From positions 2,728,001 to 2,792,000 of the forward strand of contig OZ244944.1 in the NCBI GenBank assembly GCA_965222335.1: 64,000 nucleotides of DNA, in the 5' to 3' direction. Made by a program: the position numbers and the translations under genes. Shown here one piece after another: positions 22,791-39,989 of this stretch. Positions within the stretch are counted from its first letter, which is position 1, and each line of letters starts with the position of its first letter. A model generated the notes under the pieces. The model saw nothing but the letters and a program-made list of their open reading frames with translations. It was not told where the DNA came from and searched no databases. The DNA comes from G965222335 sp965222335. GTDB taxonomy: Bacteria; Pseudomonadota; Gammaproteobacteria; Pseudomonadales; Halieaceae.

Positions 22791-23396
22791 TCAGGCGTCC
22801 TTCGGCAGCAGGCCGACGCGCTGTTTCCACCAGTCCCGGCTGTATTTTTTGTAGCGCTTGTTCTTGCGCGTGCTGTTATGCGGGGTGAGCATGGCGGCTA
22901 CCGCGGCCTCCAGGTCGCCCTCGGCGCCAATCAGCGCCCAGAAGCGGCGAAAATCGGCCTCCGCGTGCTCCAGGCGAAAGTCCATTTTGCGGGTCTTGTC
23001 CCGCAGGAAGAGCTCGATGTTGGCGTTGACCGTGTCGCAGTAGTCCAGCCCCACGGTGAATGCGTCGGCGTCCCGGTCCAGGCCGCGCAATATGCCCCGG
23101 CTATAGGCCCGCATAATGCCGTGGGAGAAGCGGTAGACATGGCTCTGGGCGACCTTCTCCGGTGACCGGGTGAGGTGCACATAAAATGCCTCGTCACCAA
23201 AGTGGCGATCCAGGCGCCCGAGCAGCCAGCTGAGTCGATTGTCCGCCTCGATATGATTGTTGGGGAAGGCCAGGCGTGCATCTCCCAACTCCCCGCTGCG
23301 TGTCTCGTGGCCGGCGCTGTAATTGGCCATGAACTGACAGGCTTCCACGATAGACGTGGAGCCGCAGCGACCGGTATTGAGAATAAATATGTTCAT
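22791..23396 (-). CDS. Sulfotransferase-like P-loop protein
   Basis: A 201-residue protein that starts MNIFILNTGRCGSTSI, the 5'-phosphosulfate P-loop of PAPS-dependent sulfotransferases. A later segment, YVHLTRSPEKVAQSHVYRF, matches the 3'-phosphate-binding region, with the key Arg and Ser. The protein is short for the family and has a basic C-terminus (NSTRKNKRYKKYSRDWWKQR). The acceptor is unknown; a carbohydrate or lipid is possible. The gene lies between the acyl-CoA dehydrogenase and the tRNA cluster, opposite in direction to both. Confidence 0.78.
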   Translation of the reverse strand: MNIFILNTGRCGSTSIVEACQFMANYSAGHETRSGELGDARLAFPNNHIEADNRLSWLLGRLDRHFGDEAFYVHLTRSPEKVAQSHVYRFSHGIMRAYSRGILRGLDRDADAFTVGLDYCDTVNANIELFLRDKTRKMDFRLEHAEADFRRFWALIGAEGDLEAAVAAMLTPHNSTRKNKRYKKYSRDWWKQRVGLLPKDA

Positions 23397-23566
23397 GGAG
23401 GGTCTACGCTTGACTCTGGCCAGATTTTACCGAAAATGGCGGCCGCTGTGGGTCTTGAGAGTGAAAATAAAGGTCGCTGTCGGAATGCTGTAGAGGCTCT
23501 GGCGAGGCCCCGCAGGGAATGCCCTGGAAGCCGCACCTAAGTCGATAATATTGTTTGATTAATTGG

Positions 23567-23595
23567 TTGACAAGGTCGAGGGGCATCTGGACAAT
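23567..23595 (+). promoter_or_regulatory. Promoter of tRNA-Tyr-Gly-Thr-tuf operon
   Basis: TTGACA at 23567-23572 and GACAAT at 23590-23595 are separated by 17 bp. The -10 box ends 12 nt before tRNA-Tyr, so the tRNA operon has its own strong sigma-70 promoter, independent of the distant tRNA-Thr(UGU). Confidence 0.75.
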
Positions 23596-23607
23596 ATGCC
23601 GCCTTCT

Positions 23608-23691
23608 GGAGGGGTTCCCGAGTGGCCAAAGGGATCAGACTGTAAATCTGACGCGAAAGCTTCGGTGGTTCGAATCCACCCCCCTCCACCA
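23608..23691 (+). tRNA. tRNA-Tyr(GUA)
   Basis: Acceptor stem GGAGGGG with CCCCTCC and an encoded CCA. It is a class II tRNA with a long variable arm (84 nt). The anticodon GTA is at 23642-23644 between CAGA and TCTG stem halves. Confidence 0.96.
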
Positions 23692-23863
23692 TGGAAGCAA
23701 GCCTGAGAAGTCGCAGTTTACTGCGTTGGGCAACCGAAATGCGTCGAACGCCGACGATTGTGCGCATATCGGGAGTGAGCAGGGTGGATTTGGACTATTC
23801 GGCTCAAGTAAGCAGCCGGGGCGCGGCAGGGTTCGCCTCGGCCTGCTTTTTGTGAGAAGTGTG

Positions 23864-23937
<74 letters not shown>

Positions 23938-23952
23938 GGTAACAGTTGCAGG

Positions 23953-24028
<76 letters not shown>

Positions 24029-24119
24029 CCCCTTCGGGTAAGTGGGTCGCCAGGGAGAGCCTGGCAGAGTTTGCGTTTCATCTGTATGGCAATGGCCGGT
24101 GTGATAGGAGTCTGTCGTA

Positions 24120-25346
<1,227 letters not shown>

Positions 25347-25358
25347 CAGGGCAACCGT

Positions 25359-25428
25359 GTAGGGCGGATTTTATTCCGCCGCAGCGAGGAGTTGATAGAT
25401 TGCAATGGCCGAATGAATTCGGCCCTAC
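25359..25428. mobile_element. Short inverted-repeat element (GTAGGGC ends)
   Basis: The element begins GTAGGGCGGA and ends with the inverse GCCCTAC. Internal palindromic stretches resemble GGCGGAATAAAATTCCGCC and GGCCGAATGAATTCGGCC. It looks like the small non-autonomous intergenic elements common in proteobacteria. Only one copy is in this window. Confidence 0.55.
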
Positions 25429-25440
25429 GCTGAACAATGG

Positions 25441-25495
25441 GAGATCGGGGACGGATACCAATTTAGGCACTAAATAGGTATCCGTCCCCGATCTC
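25441..25495. repeat. Family A inverted pair
   Basis: Arms at 25441-25459 and 25477-25495 pair over 19 bp, and an inner ATTTA/TAAAT extends the stem beyond one A-A mismatch. It lies between tuf copy 1 and tRNA-Trp. Unlike other pairs it has no flanking T run. Confidence 0.88.
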
Positions 25496-25505
25496 CTGAA
25501 AGACC

Positions 25506-25538
25506 AAGCCGAACCGCCTGTAACAGGCAGTTCGGCTT
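25506..25538 (+). terminator. Hairpin upstream of tRNA-Trp
   Basis: AAGCCGAA and TTCGGCTT form a stem that continues through CCTG/CAGG with small mismatches. Only short T stretches follow, so termination may be weak; a processing structure is equally possible. Confidence 0.45.
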
Positions 25539-25569
25539 CGTCGTCTGCAAACGGAACAGGTAACAGATT

Positions 25570-25645
<76 letters not shown>

Positions 25646-25695
25646 TTTATGGCAGGAGTGGTCGCAATGGGGCGGCCTGAATAAAGGATTAGTGA

Positions 25696-26058
25696 ATGAG
25701 TGTGGAAACCACCACCAGTCGATTCGACACGGTGAAGTGGATTGTCGTTTTCGCCCTGCTAGCGGTAGGCGTGGTCGGCAACAGCTATTTCGCAGACCAG
25801 TCGCTGCTTTACCGCGTGCTGGGGATTGTCGCGCTGGGCGTCGTGGCGGCGCTGATTGCGCTGCAGACCGCCAAGGGAGCCGCATTCTGGACCCTGGTCA
25901 AGGGTTCGCGCACCGAGATTCGCAAGGTGGTCTGGCCAACGCGCCAGGAAACTGTGCAGACCACCCTGATCGTGGTGGCATTCGTATTGCTGGTGGCACT
26001 GATGCTGTGGGGGCTCGATTCCCTGCTGGGTTGGTTGGTGTCGCTGGCGATTGGTTAG
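25696..26058 (+). CDS. secE: Preprotein translocase subunit SecE
   Basis: The 120-residue inner-membrane protein has three predicted membrane segments (about 14-32, 40-58 and 92-114). This is the longer gammaproteobacterial form, as opposed to the single-span form. The conserved cytosolic amphipathic region TEIRKVVWPTRQETVQTTLIV precedes the last segment. It clamps SecY in the SecYEG translocon; secY is encoded at 53578. It forms the usual secE-nusG pair with a 21-nt gap. Confidence 0.97.
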   Translation: MSVETTTSRFDTVKWIVVFALLAVGVVGNSYFADQSLLYRVLGIVALGVVAALIALQTAKGAAFWTLVKGSRTEIRKVVWPTRQETVQTTLIVVAFVLLVALMLWGLDSLLGWLVSLAIG

Positions 26059-26079
26059 TAGGAAAAGAAGGCTCAGCCG

Positions 26080-26613
26080 ATGGCAATGCGTTGGTACGTG
26101 GTTCACGCCTATTCAGGGTACGAGAAGAAAGTGGCGGCAGCGCTGAAAGAGCGTATTGAGCTGCACAACATGCAGGATCGCTTCGGCGAGGTGCTGGTCC
26201 CCACTGAGGAAGTGGTGGAGATGCGCGCGGGGCAGAAGCGCCGCAGCGAGCGCAAGTTCTTCCCCGGCTACGTGCTGGTGCAGATGGAACTGGACGACTC
26301 GACCTGGCACCTGGTCAAGGAAACTCCCCGCGTGATGGGCTTTATCGGTGGCAAGGCGGATGCGCCGGCGCCGATTACCGAGGCGGAAGCCGCCGCGATC
26401 CTGCAGCGGGTGGAGCAGGGTGTGGAAGCGCCCCGCCCGAAGACACTGTTCGAGCCGGGCGAGATGGTCCGGGTCGTGGATGGCCCTTTCAACGACTTCA
26501 ACGGGGTCGTGGAAGAGGTCAACTACGAGAAAAACCGCCTCAATGTGGCGGTGCTGATCTTTGGTCGTTCCACTCCGGTGGAACTGGAGTTCAGCCAGGT
26601 AGAGAAAGCCTGA
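26080..26613 (+). CDS. nusG: Transcription termination/antitermination factor NusG
   Basis: The 177-residue protein has an N-terminal NGN domain (AMRWYVVHAYSGYEKKVA; FFPGYVLVQMELD) that binds RNA polymerase. A C-terminal KOW domain (PGEMVRVVDGPFNDFNGVVEEVNYEKNRL) contacts Rho or ribosomal protein S10. The length is standard. A perfect 7-bp GC hairpin (CCGGCGC/GCGCCGG) follows the stop, but without a T run. Confidence 0.98.
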   Translation: MAMRWYVVHAYSGYEKKVAAALKERIELHNMQDRFGEVLVPTEEVVEMRAGQKRRSERKFFPGYVLVQMELDDSTWHLVKETPRVMGFIGGKADAPAPITEAEAAAILQRVEQGVEAPRPKTLFEPGEMVRVVDGPFNDFNGVVEEVNYEKNRLNVAVLIFGRSTPVELEFSQVEKA

Positions 26614-26717
26614 CCGGCGCGCGGCGCCGGCCAGTTAATTAACCGGCGGCTACGGTCGCCACAATGGGGAGCCCGAGTACCTTGTGTACAACGGCGTTTG
26701 CACCCGGGAGTTAAATC

Positions 26718-27152
26718 ATGGCCAAGAAAGTCGAAGCTTATATCAAGCTGCAGGTGCCTGCTGGCCAGGCCAACCCGAGCCCGCCCGTGGGCCCGGCGCT
26801 GGGTCAGCACGGCGTGAACATCATGGAATTCTGCAAGGCGTTTAATGCCGAGACCCAAGGCACCGAGCCCGGTCTGCCGATTCCGGTAGTGATCACCGTC
26901 TACAGCGACCGTTCCTTCACCTTCATCAAGAAGACCCCGCCGGCATCGGTTCTGCTGCGCAAGGTTGCCAAGATCAAGAAGGGTTCCGGCGTACCCAACC
27001 TGGAGAAAGTGGGCAAGGTGACCCGCGCCCAGCTGGAAGAGGTTGCGACCCAGAAGTGGCCGGACCTGACCGCAGCCGACATGGACGCCGCCGTGCGTAC
27101 CATCGCCGGTAGCGCGCGTTCCGCCGGTATCGATACAGAGGGAGTGAACTGA
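26718..27152 (+). CDS. rplK: Ribosomal protein L11
   Basis: The 144-residue protein of the large-subunit GTPase-associated centre shows YIKLQVPAGQANPSPPVGPALGQHGVNIM, the thiostrepton-region N-terminal domain, and the rRNA-binding C-terminal domain ending in GSARSAGI. In E. coli the L1 protein represses the rplKA mRNA by binding its leader. The 104-nt leader here (26614-26717) is the place to look for such a site, but I cannot assign one by eye. rplA begins 2 nt after its stop. Confidence 0.98.
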   Translation: MAKKVEAYIKLQVPAGQANPSPPVGPALGQHGVNIMEFCKAFNAETQGTEPGLPIPVVITVYSDRSFTFIKKTPPASVLLRKVAKIKKGSGVPNLEKVGKVTRAQLEEVATQKWPDLTAADMDAAVRTIAGSARSAGIDTEGVN

Positions 27153-27154
27153 TC

Positions 27155-27850
27155 ATGGCCAAACTGTCCAAGCGTGTTCGCGCGTTTCGCGAAAAAGTCG
27201 ACCCGCGCAAGGCCTACCCCCTCGAAGAGGCGGTCAGCCTGCTGAAAGAATTTGGTACCGCCAAGTTCAACGAAACTGTTGAAGTCGCGGTGAATCTGGG
27301 TGTCGACGCCCGTAAATCCGACCAGGCCGTACGTGGCGCGACCACGCTGCCTTTCGGCACCGGTTCGGACGTGCGCGTTGCGGTATTCACCCAGGGTGAC
27401 AATGCCGAGAAAGCCAAGGCGGCCGGTGCTGACCTGGTCGGTATGGAAGATCTTGCCGAACAGATCAAGGGCGGGATGATGGAATTCGACGTGGTCGTGG
27501 CTTCTCCGGACGCCATGCGCGTGGTCGGTCAGCTGGGTCAGCTGCTGGGTCCCCGCGGCCTCATGCCCAACCCCAAGACCGGCACCGTGACCCCCGACGT
27601 GGAGACCGCGGTGAAGAATGCCAAGGCGGGTCAGATCCGTTACCGGACTGACAAGAACGGCATCATCCACGGCGGCATCGGCAAGGTCAGCTTCGAGCTG
27701 GACGCGATCAAGGGCAACCTGGAAGCGGTCCTTGCGGACCTGCGCAAGGCCAAGCCCGCCGCGGCGAAAGGTATCTACCTGAAGAAGATCACCCTGTCCA
27801 CGACCATGGGCCCGGGTGTCTCCATCGATACCGCGTCACTCGAAGGTTAA
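27155..27850 (+). CDS. rplA: Ribosomal protein L1
   Basis: This 231-residue protein of the L1 stalk helps release deacylated tRNA from the E site. Signatures are the N-terminal KVDPRKAYPLEEAV, the domain II segment GTGSDVRVAVF, the strongly conserved GPRGLMPNPKTGTVT and IHGGIGKVSF. It probably also represses its own operon by binding the rplK leader, as L1 does elsewhere. A GC-rich hairpin follows about 20 nt after the stop. Confidence 0.98.
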   Translation: MAKLSKRVRAFREKVDPRKAYPLEEAVSLLKEFGTAKFNETVEVAVNLGVDARKSDQAVRGATTLPFGTGSDVRVAVFTQGDNAEKAKAAGADLVGMEDLAEQIKGGMMEFDVVVASPDAMRVVGQLGQLLGPRGLMPNPKTGTVTPDVETAVKNAKAGQIRYRTDKNGIIHGGIGKVSFELDAIKGNLEAVLADLRKAKPAAAKGIYLKKITLSTTMGPGVSIDTASLEG

Positions 27851-28199
27851 GCAAGAGATTGATCGAACCGCCCCCACAAGGGGCGGTTCCTCAGGGCTCC
27901 TCACGGACGGGGAGTCAGTTGATCGGGGCGCGGCCTGACCGGCCGTTAACCGATCCACTTTGAGGTCTTTGGAGCAGGCTCACGGGTAAGACCCTTTCAA
28001 GGGTCCGCCTATTTAGCTGAGAACTGAAGGCCATCAAAGACCGTAGGTGTTCCTGCCGCGCAGCTTACAGCAGGGGCTTAATTGCGATCAACCCGGAAGG
28101 GGTCGTCAAAGCCTACGCAGATGGTGGATACGTTCACCACGCAAGCGGCAACGCCATAGGTTTGGCGCTGCTTAACTTAGTCATCCAGGAGTAATACCA
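27851..28199 (+). promoter_or_regulatory. rplJ leader (L10 leader region) with attenuator-like hairpin
   Basis: These 349 bp hold no gene. A strong hairpin, AACCGCCCC with GGGGCGGTT, lies at about 27865-27888; it lacks a T run. Downstream is a long structured leader that matches the place of the L10 leader, which binds the L10(L12)4 complex and represses rplJL translation. The segment CCTATTTAGCTGAGAACTG resembles part of known L10 leaders. Exact folding was not computed. A promoter probably lies here, but no clear one was identified. Confidence 0.6.
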
Positions 28200-28730
28200 G
28201 TGGCAATTGGACTCGAAGACAAGAAAGCGATCGTTGCTGAAGTTAACGAGACTGCCACCAGTGCCCTGTCCCTCGTAATCGCCGATGCACGTGGCGTGAG
28301 CGTGGACGGGATGACAGCCCTGCGTAAAGATGCGCGCGACAATGCCGTGACCCTCCGTGTAGTGCGGAACACACTGGCGAAGCGTGCGCTTCAGGGGACG
28401 GAGTACGAGTGTGTCAACGACGCGCTGGTAGGTCCCTCCCTGTTCGGTTTTTCGATGGAAGACCCGGGCGCAGCGGCTCGACTCTTTAAGGATTTCGCCA
28501 AGTCGAACGACAAGTTCGAGGTGAAGGCACTGGCGGTGAGCGGCCAAATGCTGGGTGCGGAACAGTTGGATGTTCTGGCTAAGTTGCCAACGCGTGAGCA
28601 GGCACTCTCTTTGCTGATGAGTGTGATGAAGGCGCCGGCAACCAAGCTGGTACAGACGATGAACGAAGTACCTGGAAAATTGGTTCGCACGCTGGCAGCA
28701 GTACGCGATCAGAAAGAGGCGGCGGCATAG
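28200..28730 (+). CDS. rplJ: Ribosomal protein L10
   Basis: The 176-residue stalk base protein anchors L7/L12 dimers to 23S rRNA. The N-terminal rRNA-binding domain shows ALSLVIADARGVSVDGMTALRK and LRVVRNTLAKRAL. The C-terminal helix, which binds L12, ends in RTLAAVRDQKEAAA. The start is GTG at 28200, preceded by AGGAG about 10 nt upstream. It is followed by rplL after 46 nt. Confidence 0.97.
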   Translation: MAIGLEDKKAIVAEVNETATSALSLVIADARGVSVDGMTALRKDARDNAVTLRVVRNTLAKRALQGTEYECVNDALVGPSLFGFSMEDPGAAARLFKDFAKSNDKFEVKALAVSGQMLGAEQLDVLAKLPTREQALSLLMSVMKAPATKLVQTMNEVPGKLVRTLAAVRDQKEAAA

Positions 28731-28776
28731 CCCCTGCCTGGACATTTTTAAATCAGCTAACTAGGAGAAATGAGTC

Positions 28777-29157
28777 ATGGCTCTGTCAAAAGACGACATT
28801 TTGAATGCAATCGCCGATATGAGCGTAATGGAAATCGTTGAGCTCATCGACGCAATGGAAGAGAAGTTTGGTGTAACCGCGGCAGCCGCCGTAGCAGCTG
28901 CTCCGGCAGCCGCTGGTGGTGACGCCGGTGCAGCCGTAGAAGAGCAAACCGAGTTTGACGTTGTTCTGACTGCAGCTGGTGACAAGAAAGTGAATGTCAT
29001 CAAGGTTGTACGTGCGGTAACCGGCCTGGGCCTGAAAGAAGCCAAGGGCCTGGTCGACGGCGCGCCTTCCCCGATCAAGGAAGGTGCTTCCAAGGAAGAA
29101 GCCGAAGACATCAAGAAGCAGCTGGAAGAAGCCGGCGGTAGCGCTGAGCTCAAGTAA
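28777..29157 (+). CDS. rplL: Ribosomal protein L7/L12
   Basis: The 126-residue acidic stalk protein has an N-terminal dimerisation domain (about 1-35), an Ala/Gly-rich hinge (AAAAVAAAPAAAGGDAGAA), and a C-terminal factor-binding domain with EKTEFDVVL-like and KVVRAVTGLGLKEAKGLVDGAP sequence. It recruits EF-Tu and EF-G. Its ATG has AGGAGA upstream. A 190-bp spacer with a GGGCCCGG/CCGGGC hairpin just after the stop separates it from rpoB, a possible attenuator reducing polymerase expression relative to L12. Confidence 0.98.
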   Translation: MALSKDDILNAIADMSVMEIVELIDAMEEKFGVTAAAAVAAAPAAAGGDAGAAVEEQTEFDVVLTAAGDKKVNVIKVVRAVTGLGLKEAKGLVDGAPSPIKEGASKEEAEDIKKQLEEAGGSAELK

Positions 29158-29347
29158 GTTGTGCAAGGGCCCGGTTTCGGCCGGGCACGGATCAGGCTGG
29201 TGGGCGAATTGCCTGCCGGCCTTTTCCCGCTTTAAGCGAACAGAATTTCAGGGTTGGCGACACGCTGTGACGTCAACCTGTTTGCAGCCCGACGGGGCTG
29301 TTAAACCGCCCGCTGTGGCGGATGGCTAAATACGCTGGGGAGTACTG

Positions 29348-33421
<4,074 letters not shown>

Positions 33422-33550
33422 CGTCGGCGCGCGCTGCCGGGCGGAATGGCCCGCGGCGCGCTCCGTACGACACGGACCTAACCAACATACGGACTCTAGG
33501 CAGGGTGGCGCCGCTACCCGCCGAAAGGAAAACCTCGCGGAGGAAAGACC

Positions 33551-37768
<4,218 letters not shown>

Positions 37769-37770
37769 GC

Positions 37771-37842
37771 GCCCCCCGAAAGGGGGCTCCAAAAAGGGGT
37801 CAGATCCCATTTACAATAAATGGGATCTGACCCCTTTTTTTA
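37771..37842 (+). terminator. rpoC terminator: short GC hairpin plus family B 23-bp hairpin
   Basis: First, GCCCCC/GGGGGC (37771-37787). Second, a family B inverted pair with 23-bp perfect arms (37791-37813 and 37817-37839), a 3-nt loop CAA, and a following T run. The second is a very stable Rho-independent terminator with A and T tracts on both sides, so it could work in either direction. Confidence 0.88.
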
Positions 37843-37942
37843 TTCCTGGCGAAAAACCATACATAGACTAAGGTTTTACTACCTGTGCGAACAGCGGTAG
37901 GTCACGGGCATGTTCCCAAACTAGCTAATCAGGTATCAAATC

Positions 37943-38707
37943 ATGAATAATATAAAGAAAATCAGTGTGTTGGGGGTTGCAGTCTGCTGCTTGTATGCGC
38001 CCCTGGGCTGGAGCCAGCCCGCCAACGGCGTAACCCCCATCGAGCTTTTCGCCTGCGATTACCGCGATGGCAAAGGTATGCAGGACCTCCTGGACGTTGC
38101 CAAAACCTTCGACAAATGGGCCACGGACAACGACGCCCAGTACGCGGCCTGGATCATCACCCCGGAATTCCGCACCGCCGAGGACGGCTTCGATGTTGGC
38201 TGGATCGGTTCCTGGCCGAGCGGCGCCGCCATGGGCAGCGGCCTGGACACCTGGGTCAGCAAGGGCGGCAAGGTCGCGGCCGCCTTCGACAAGGTCATCG
38301 ACTGCAGCGACTCCCATGCCTTGATGGCGGGGCATACCGTCTATGCGCCCGACGGGCCTATTGCCGACAGTGACAGTGTGGTCTGGTTTTCCAGCTGCAC
38401 GCTGGAAGAGGGGGTCTCCATGGGAGAAGCCCTCGCGGCTCACGGCGAGTCCTCTGGCATGATGCGCGGCATGGGCAGCGAGGCCCTGTCATGGGTATTC
38501 ACCCCGGCCCTCGGCGCGGGCGATATGGACTTCGATTACTACAGCGTCGTGGGACATCCCAGCCGTGCGGCCCTGGGGGCCAATTTCGACCGCTTCTACA
38601 ACGGGGGCGGCTGGCAGAAATCGGCGGACATCATGGCCGACGTGGCAAGCTGTGACAGCCCGCGCCTGTACCATGCGCACCCGGTGCGTTCTGGCGCTGG
38701 CGGCTAG
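37943..38707 (+). CDS. Secreted protein of unknown function with internal domain duplication
   Basis: I do not recognise a named family. The 254-residue precursor has an N-terminal signal peptide (KKISVLGVAVCCLYAPLGWSQ, probable cleavage after WSQ). The mature part consists of two related ~85-residue halves. The first runs from FACDYRDGKGMQDLL through WIITPEF, DVGWIGSWPS, GSGLDTWVSKGG to CS. The second runs from SSCTLEEGVSMGEAL through WVFTPAL, DYYSVVGHPS, GANFDRFYNGGG to SC. Each half starts and ends with a cysteine, suggesting a disulfide per domain. The pattern of a tryptophan-rich core and a repeated G-x-x-W/F-G-G segment suggests an alpha/beta-barrel-like fold, but that is speculation. 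It lies alone between rpoC and the str operon with its own terminator. Confidence 0.7.
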   Translation: MNNIKKISVLGVAVCCLYAPLGWSQPANGVTPIELFACDYRDGKGMQDLLDVAKTFDKWATDNDAQYAAWIITPEFRTAEDGFDVGWIGSWPSGAAMGSGLDTWVSKGGKVAAAFDKVIDCSDSHALMAGHTVYAPDGPIADSDSVVWFSSCTLEEGVSMGEALAAHGESSGMMRGMGSEALSWVFTPALGAGDMDFDYYSVVGHPSRAALGANFDRFYNGGGWQKSADIMADVASCDSPRLYHAHPVRSGAGG

Positions 38708-38726
38708 CCCGGTAGTCCTTCCCGAG

Positions 38727-38759
38727 GAGGGTGGCGGGCATCTCCCGCCACCCTCGTTT
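38727..38759 (+). terminator. Rho-independent terminator after the secreted protein gene
   Basis: A 12-bp perfect stem, GAGGGTGGCGGG with CCCGCCACCCTC, with a 5-nt loop and followed by GTTTT. It separates the secreted protein gene from the rpsL promoter. Confidence 0.88.
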
Positions 38760-38776
38760 TCGCCCTGCTTTCCTGC

Positions 38777-38805
38777 TTGACTCTACCCGGACCCGTCTAT
38801 AGAAT
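38777..38805 (+). promoter_or_regulatory. str operon promoter (rpsL)
   Basis: TTGACT at 38777-38782 and TAGAAT at 38800-38805 are 17 bp apart, followed by a GC-rich discriminator (GCCGCC). This is nearly the same design as the S10 and alpha promoters in this window. The transcript would have a ~155-nt leader before rpsL. Confidence 0.78.
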
Positions 38806-38966
38806 GCCGCCTCCTCTTTCCCGGGGTGTCTTCGTTCGTCTTCAGGCTTTGCCTGTGGGGCGCTCTTCGAGGTGCCGGGTGGCGGTGAAGCGGGGTCCTG
38901 CTTCCGGCCGTTGAGGGTAGCCGCAAGGCTATGAAACTAAACGAAATATTTTGGAGTTTTAACTGA

Positions 38967-39338
38967 ATGGCAACGATCAACCAATTGGTTCGTAAGCCTC
39001 GGAAACGCAAAGTAGAAAAGAGCGACGTGCCCGCCCTGCAGAGCTGTCCGCAGCGCCGCGGCGTGTGCACCCGCGTCTACACGACGACCCCGAAGAAGCC
39101 AAACTCCGCGCTGCGTAAAGTCTGCCGTGTGCGCCTGACCAACGGTTACGAAGTGTCTTCGTACATCGGCGGTGAGGGCCACAACCTGCAGGAACACAGT
39201 GTGGTGCTGATTCGTGGCGGCCGTGTAAAGGACCTGCCGGGTGTGCGCTATCACACCGTGCGGGGCAGCCTGGATACCTCCGGAGTATCGGACCGTCGTA
39301 ACGGCCGCTCCAAGTACGGTGCCAAGCGTCCCAAGTAA
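38967..39338 (+). CDS. rpsL: Ribosomal protein S12
   Basis: The 123-residue decoding-centre protein shows the conserved TTPKKPNSALRKVCRVRLTNG segment with the lysine that is mutated in streptomycin resistance. VKDLPGVRYHTVRGSLD carries the second resistance lysine and the site of beta-methylthiolation (Asp). Both positions are wild-type. It is the first gene of rpsL-rpsG-fusA-tuf. Confidence 0.98.
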   Translation: MATINQLVRKPRKRKVEKSDVPALQSCPQRRGVCTRVYTTTPKKPNSALRKVCRVRLTNGYEVSSYIGGEGHNLQEHSVVLIRGGRVKDLPGVRYHTVRGSLDTSGVSDRRNGRSKYGAKRPK

Positions 39339-39449
39339 GTCCCTGGGCGTTACCAGCATACGATGTAAGTAAGGCCGAACCCCTGCCTCCCCCGCCTTTG
39401 TGGCAGGTCGGTGTTCGGATCAACCTGAAGAGAGAAAAGGGCAAAGAAT

Positions 39450-39920
39450 ATGCCAAGAAGACGTGTAGTCGCCAAGCGCGAAGTATTGCCGGATCCCAAG
39501 TACGGCAATGTGCAGCTGGCAAAATTCATGAACCACGTAATGATCAGTGGTAAGAAATCTGTCGCCGAGACCATCGTTTACGGGGCGCTGGATATTGTTC
39601 ACGAGAAGCTGAACAAGGATCCGATCGAAGCCTTTGACGAGGCCCTGGAAAACATCGCGCCCATGGTGGAAGTAAAGTCCCGCCGTGTGGGTGGTGCGAC
39701 CTACCAGGTACCGGTTGAAGTGCGTCCCGCCCGCCGCATCGCGCTGTCCATGCGCTGGCTGGTGGAGTACGCCCGTAACCGCGGCGAGAAGTCCATGCGG
39801 CAGCGCCTCGCGGGCGAGATCATCGACGCGTCCCAGGGTAAGGGGAATGCGGTCCGCAAGCGCGAGGATGTGCACCGGATGGCAGAAGCCAACAAGGCTT
39901 TCTCTCACTACCGTTTTTAA
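39450..39920 (+). CDS. rpsG: Ribosomal protein S7
   Basis: The 156-residue primary assembly protein of the 30S head shows MPRRRVVAKREVLPDPKYGN, the GGATYQVPVEV beta-hairpin that reaches the E site, and RWLVEYARNRGEKSM. In enterobacteria S7 represses the str mRNA at the rpsL-rpsG spacer. The 111-nt spacer here could hold an equivalent site, not identified. Confidence 0.98.
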   Translation: MPRRRVVAKREVLPDPKYGNVQLAKFMNHVMISGKKSVAETIVYGALDIVHEKLNKDPIEAFDEALENIAPMVEVKSRRVGGATYQVPVEVRPARRIALSMRWLVEYARNRGEKSMRQRLAGEIIDASQGKGNAVRKREDVHRMAEANKAFSHYRF

Positions 39921-39989
39921 TTTGTTGCCCTGGTGCCTCGCCGCCGGCTGGCGTCGGGGCACCACCAACCAGCAATTGGGGATTTAATT

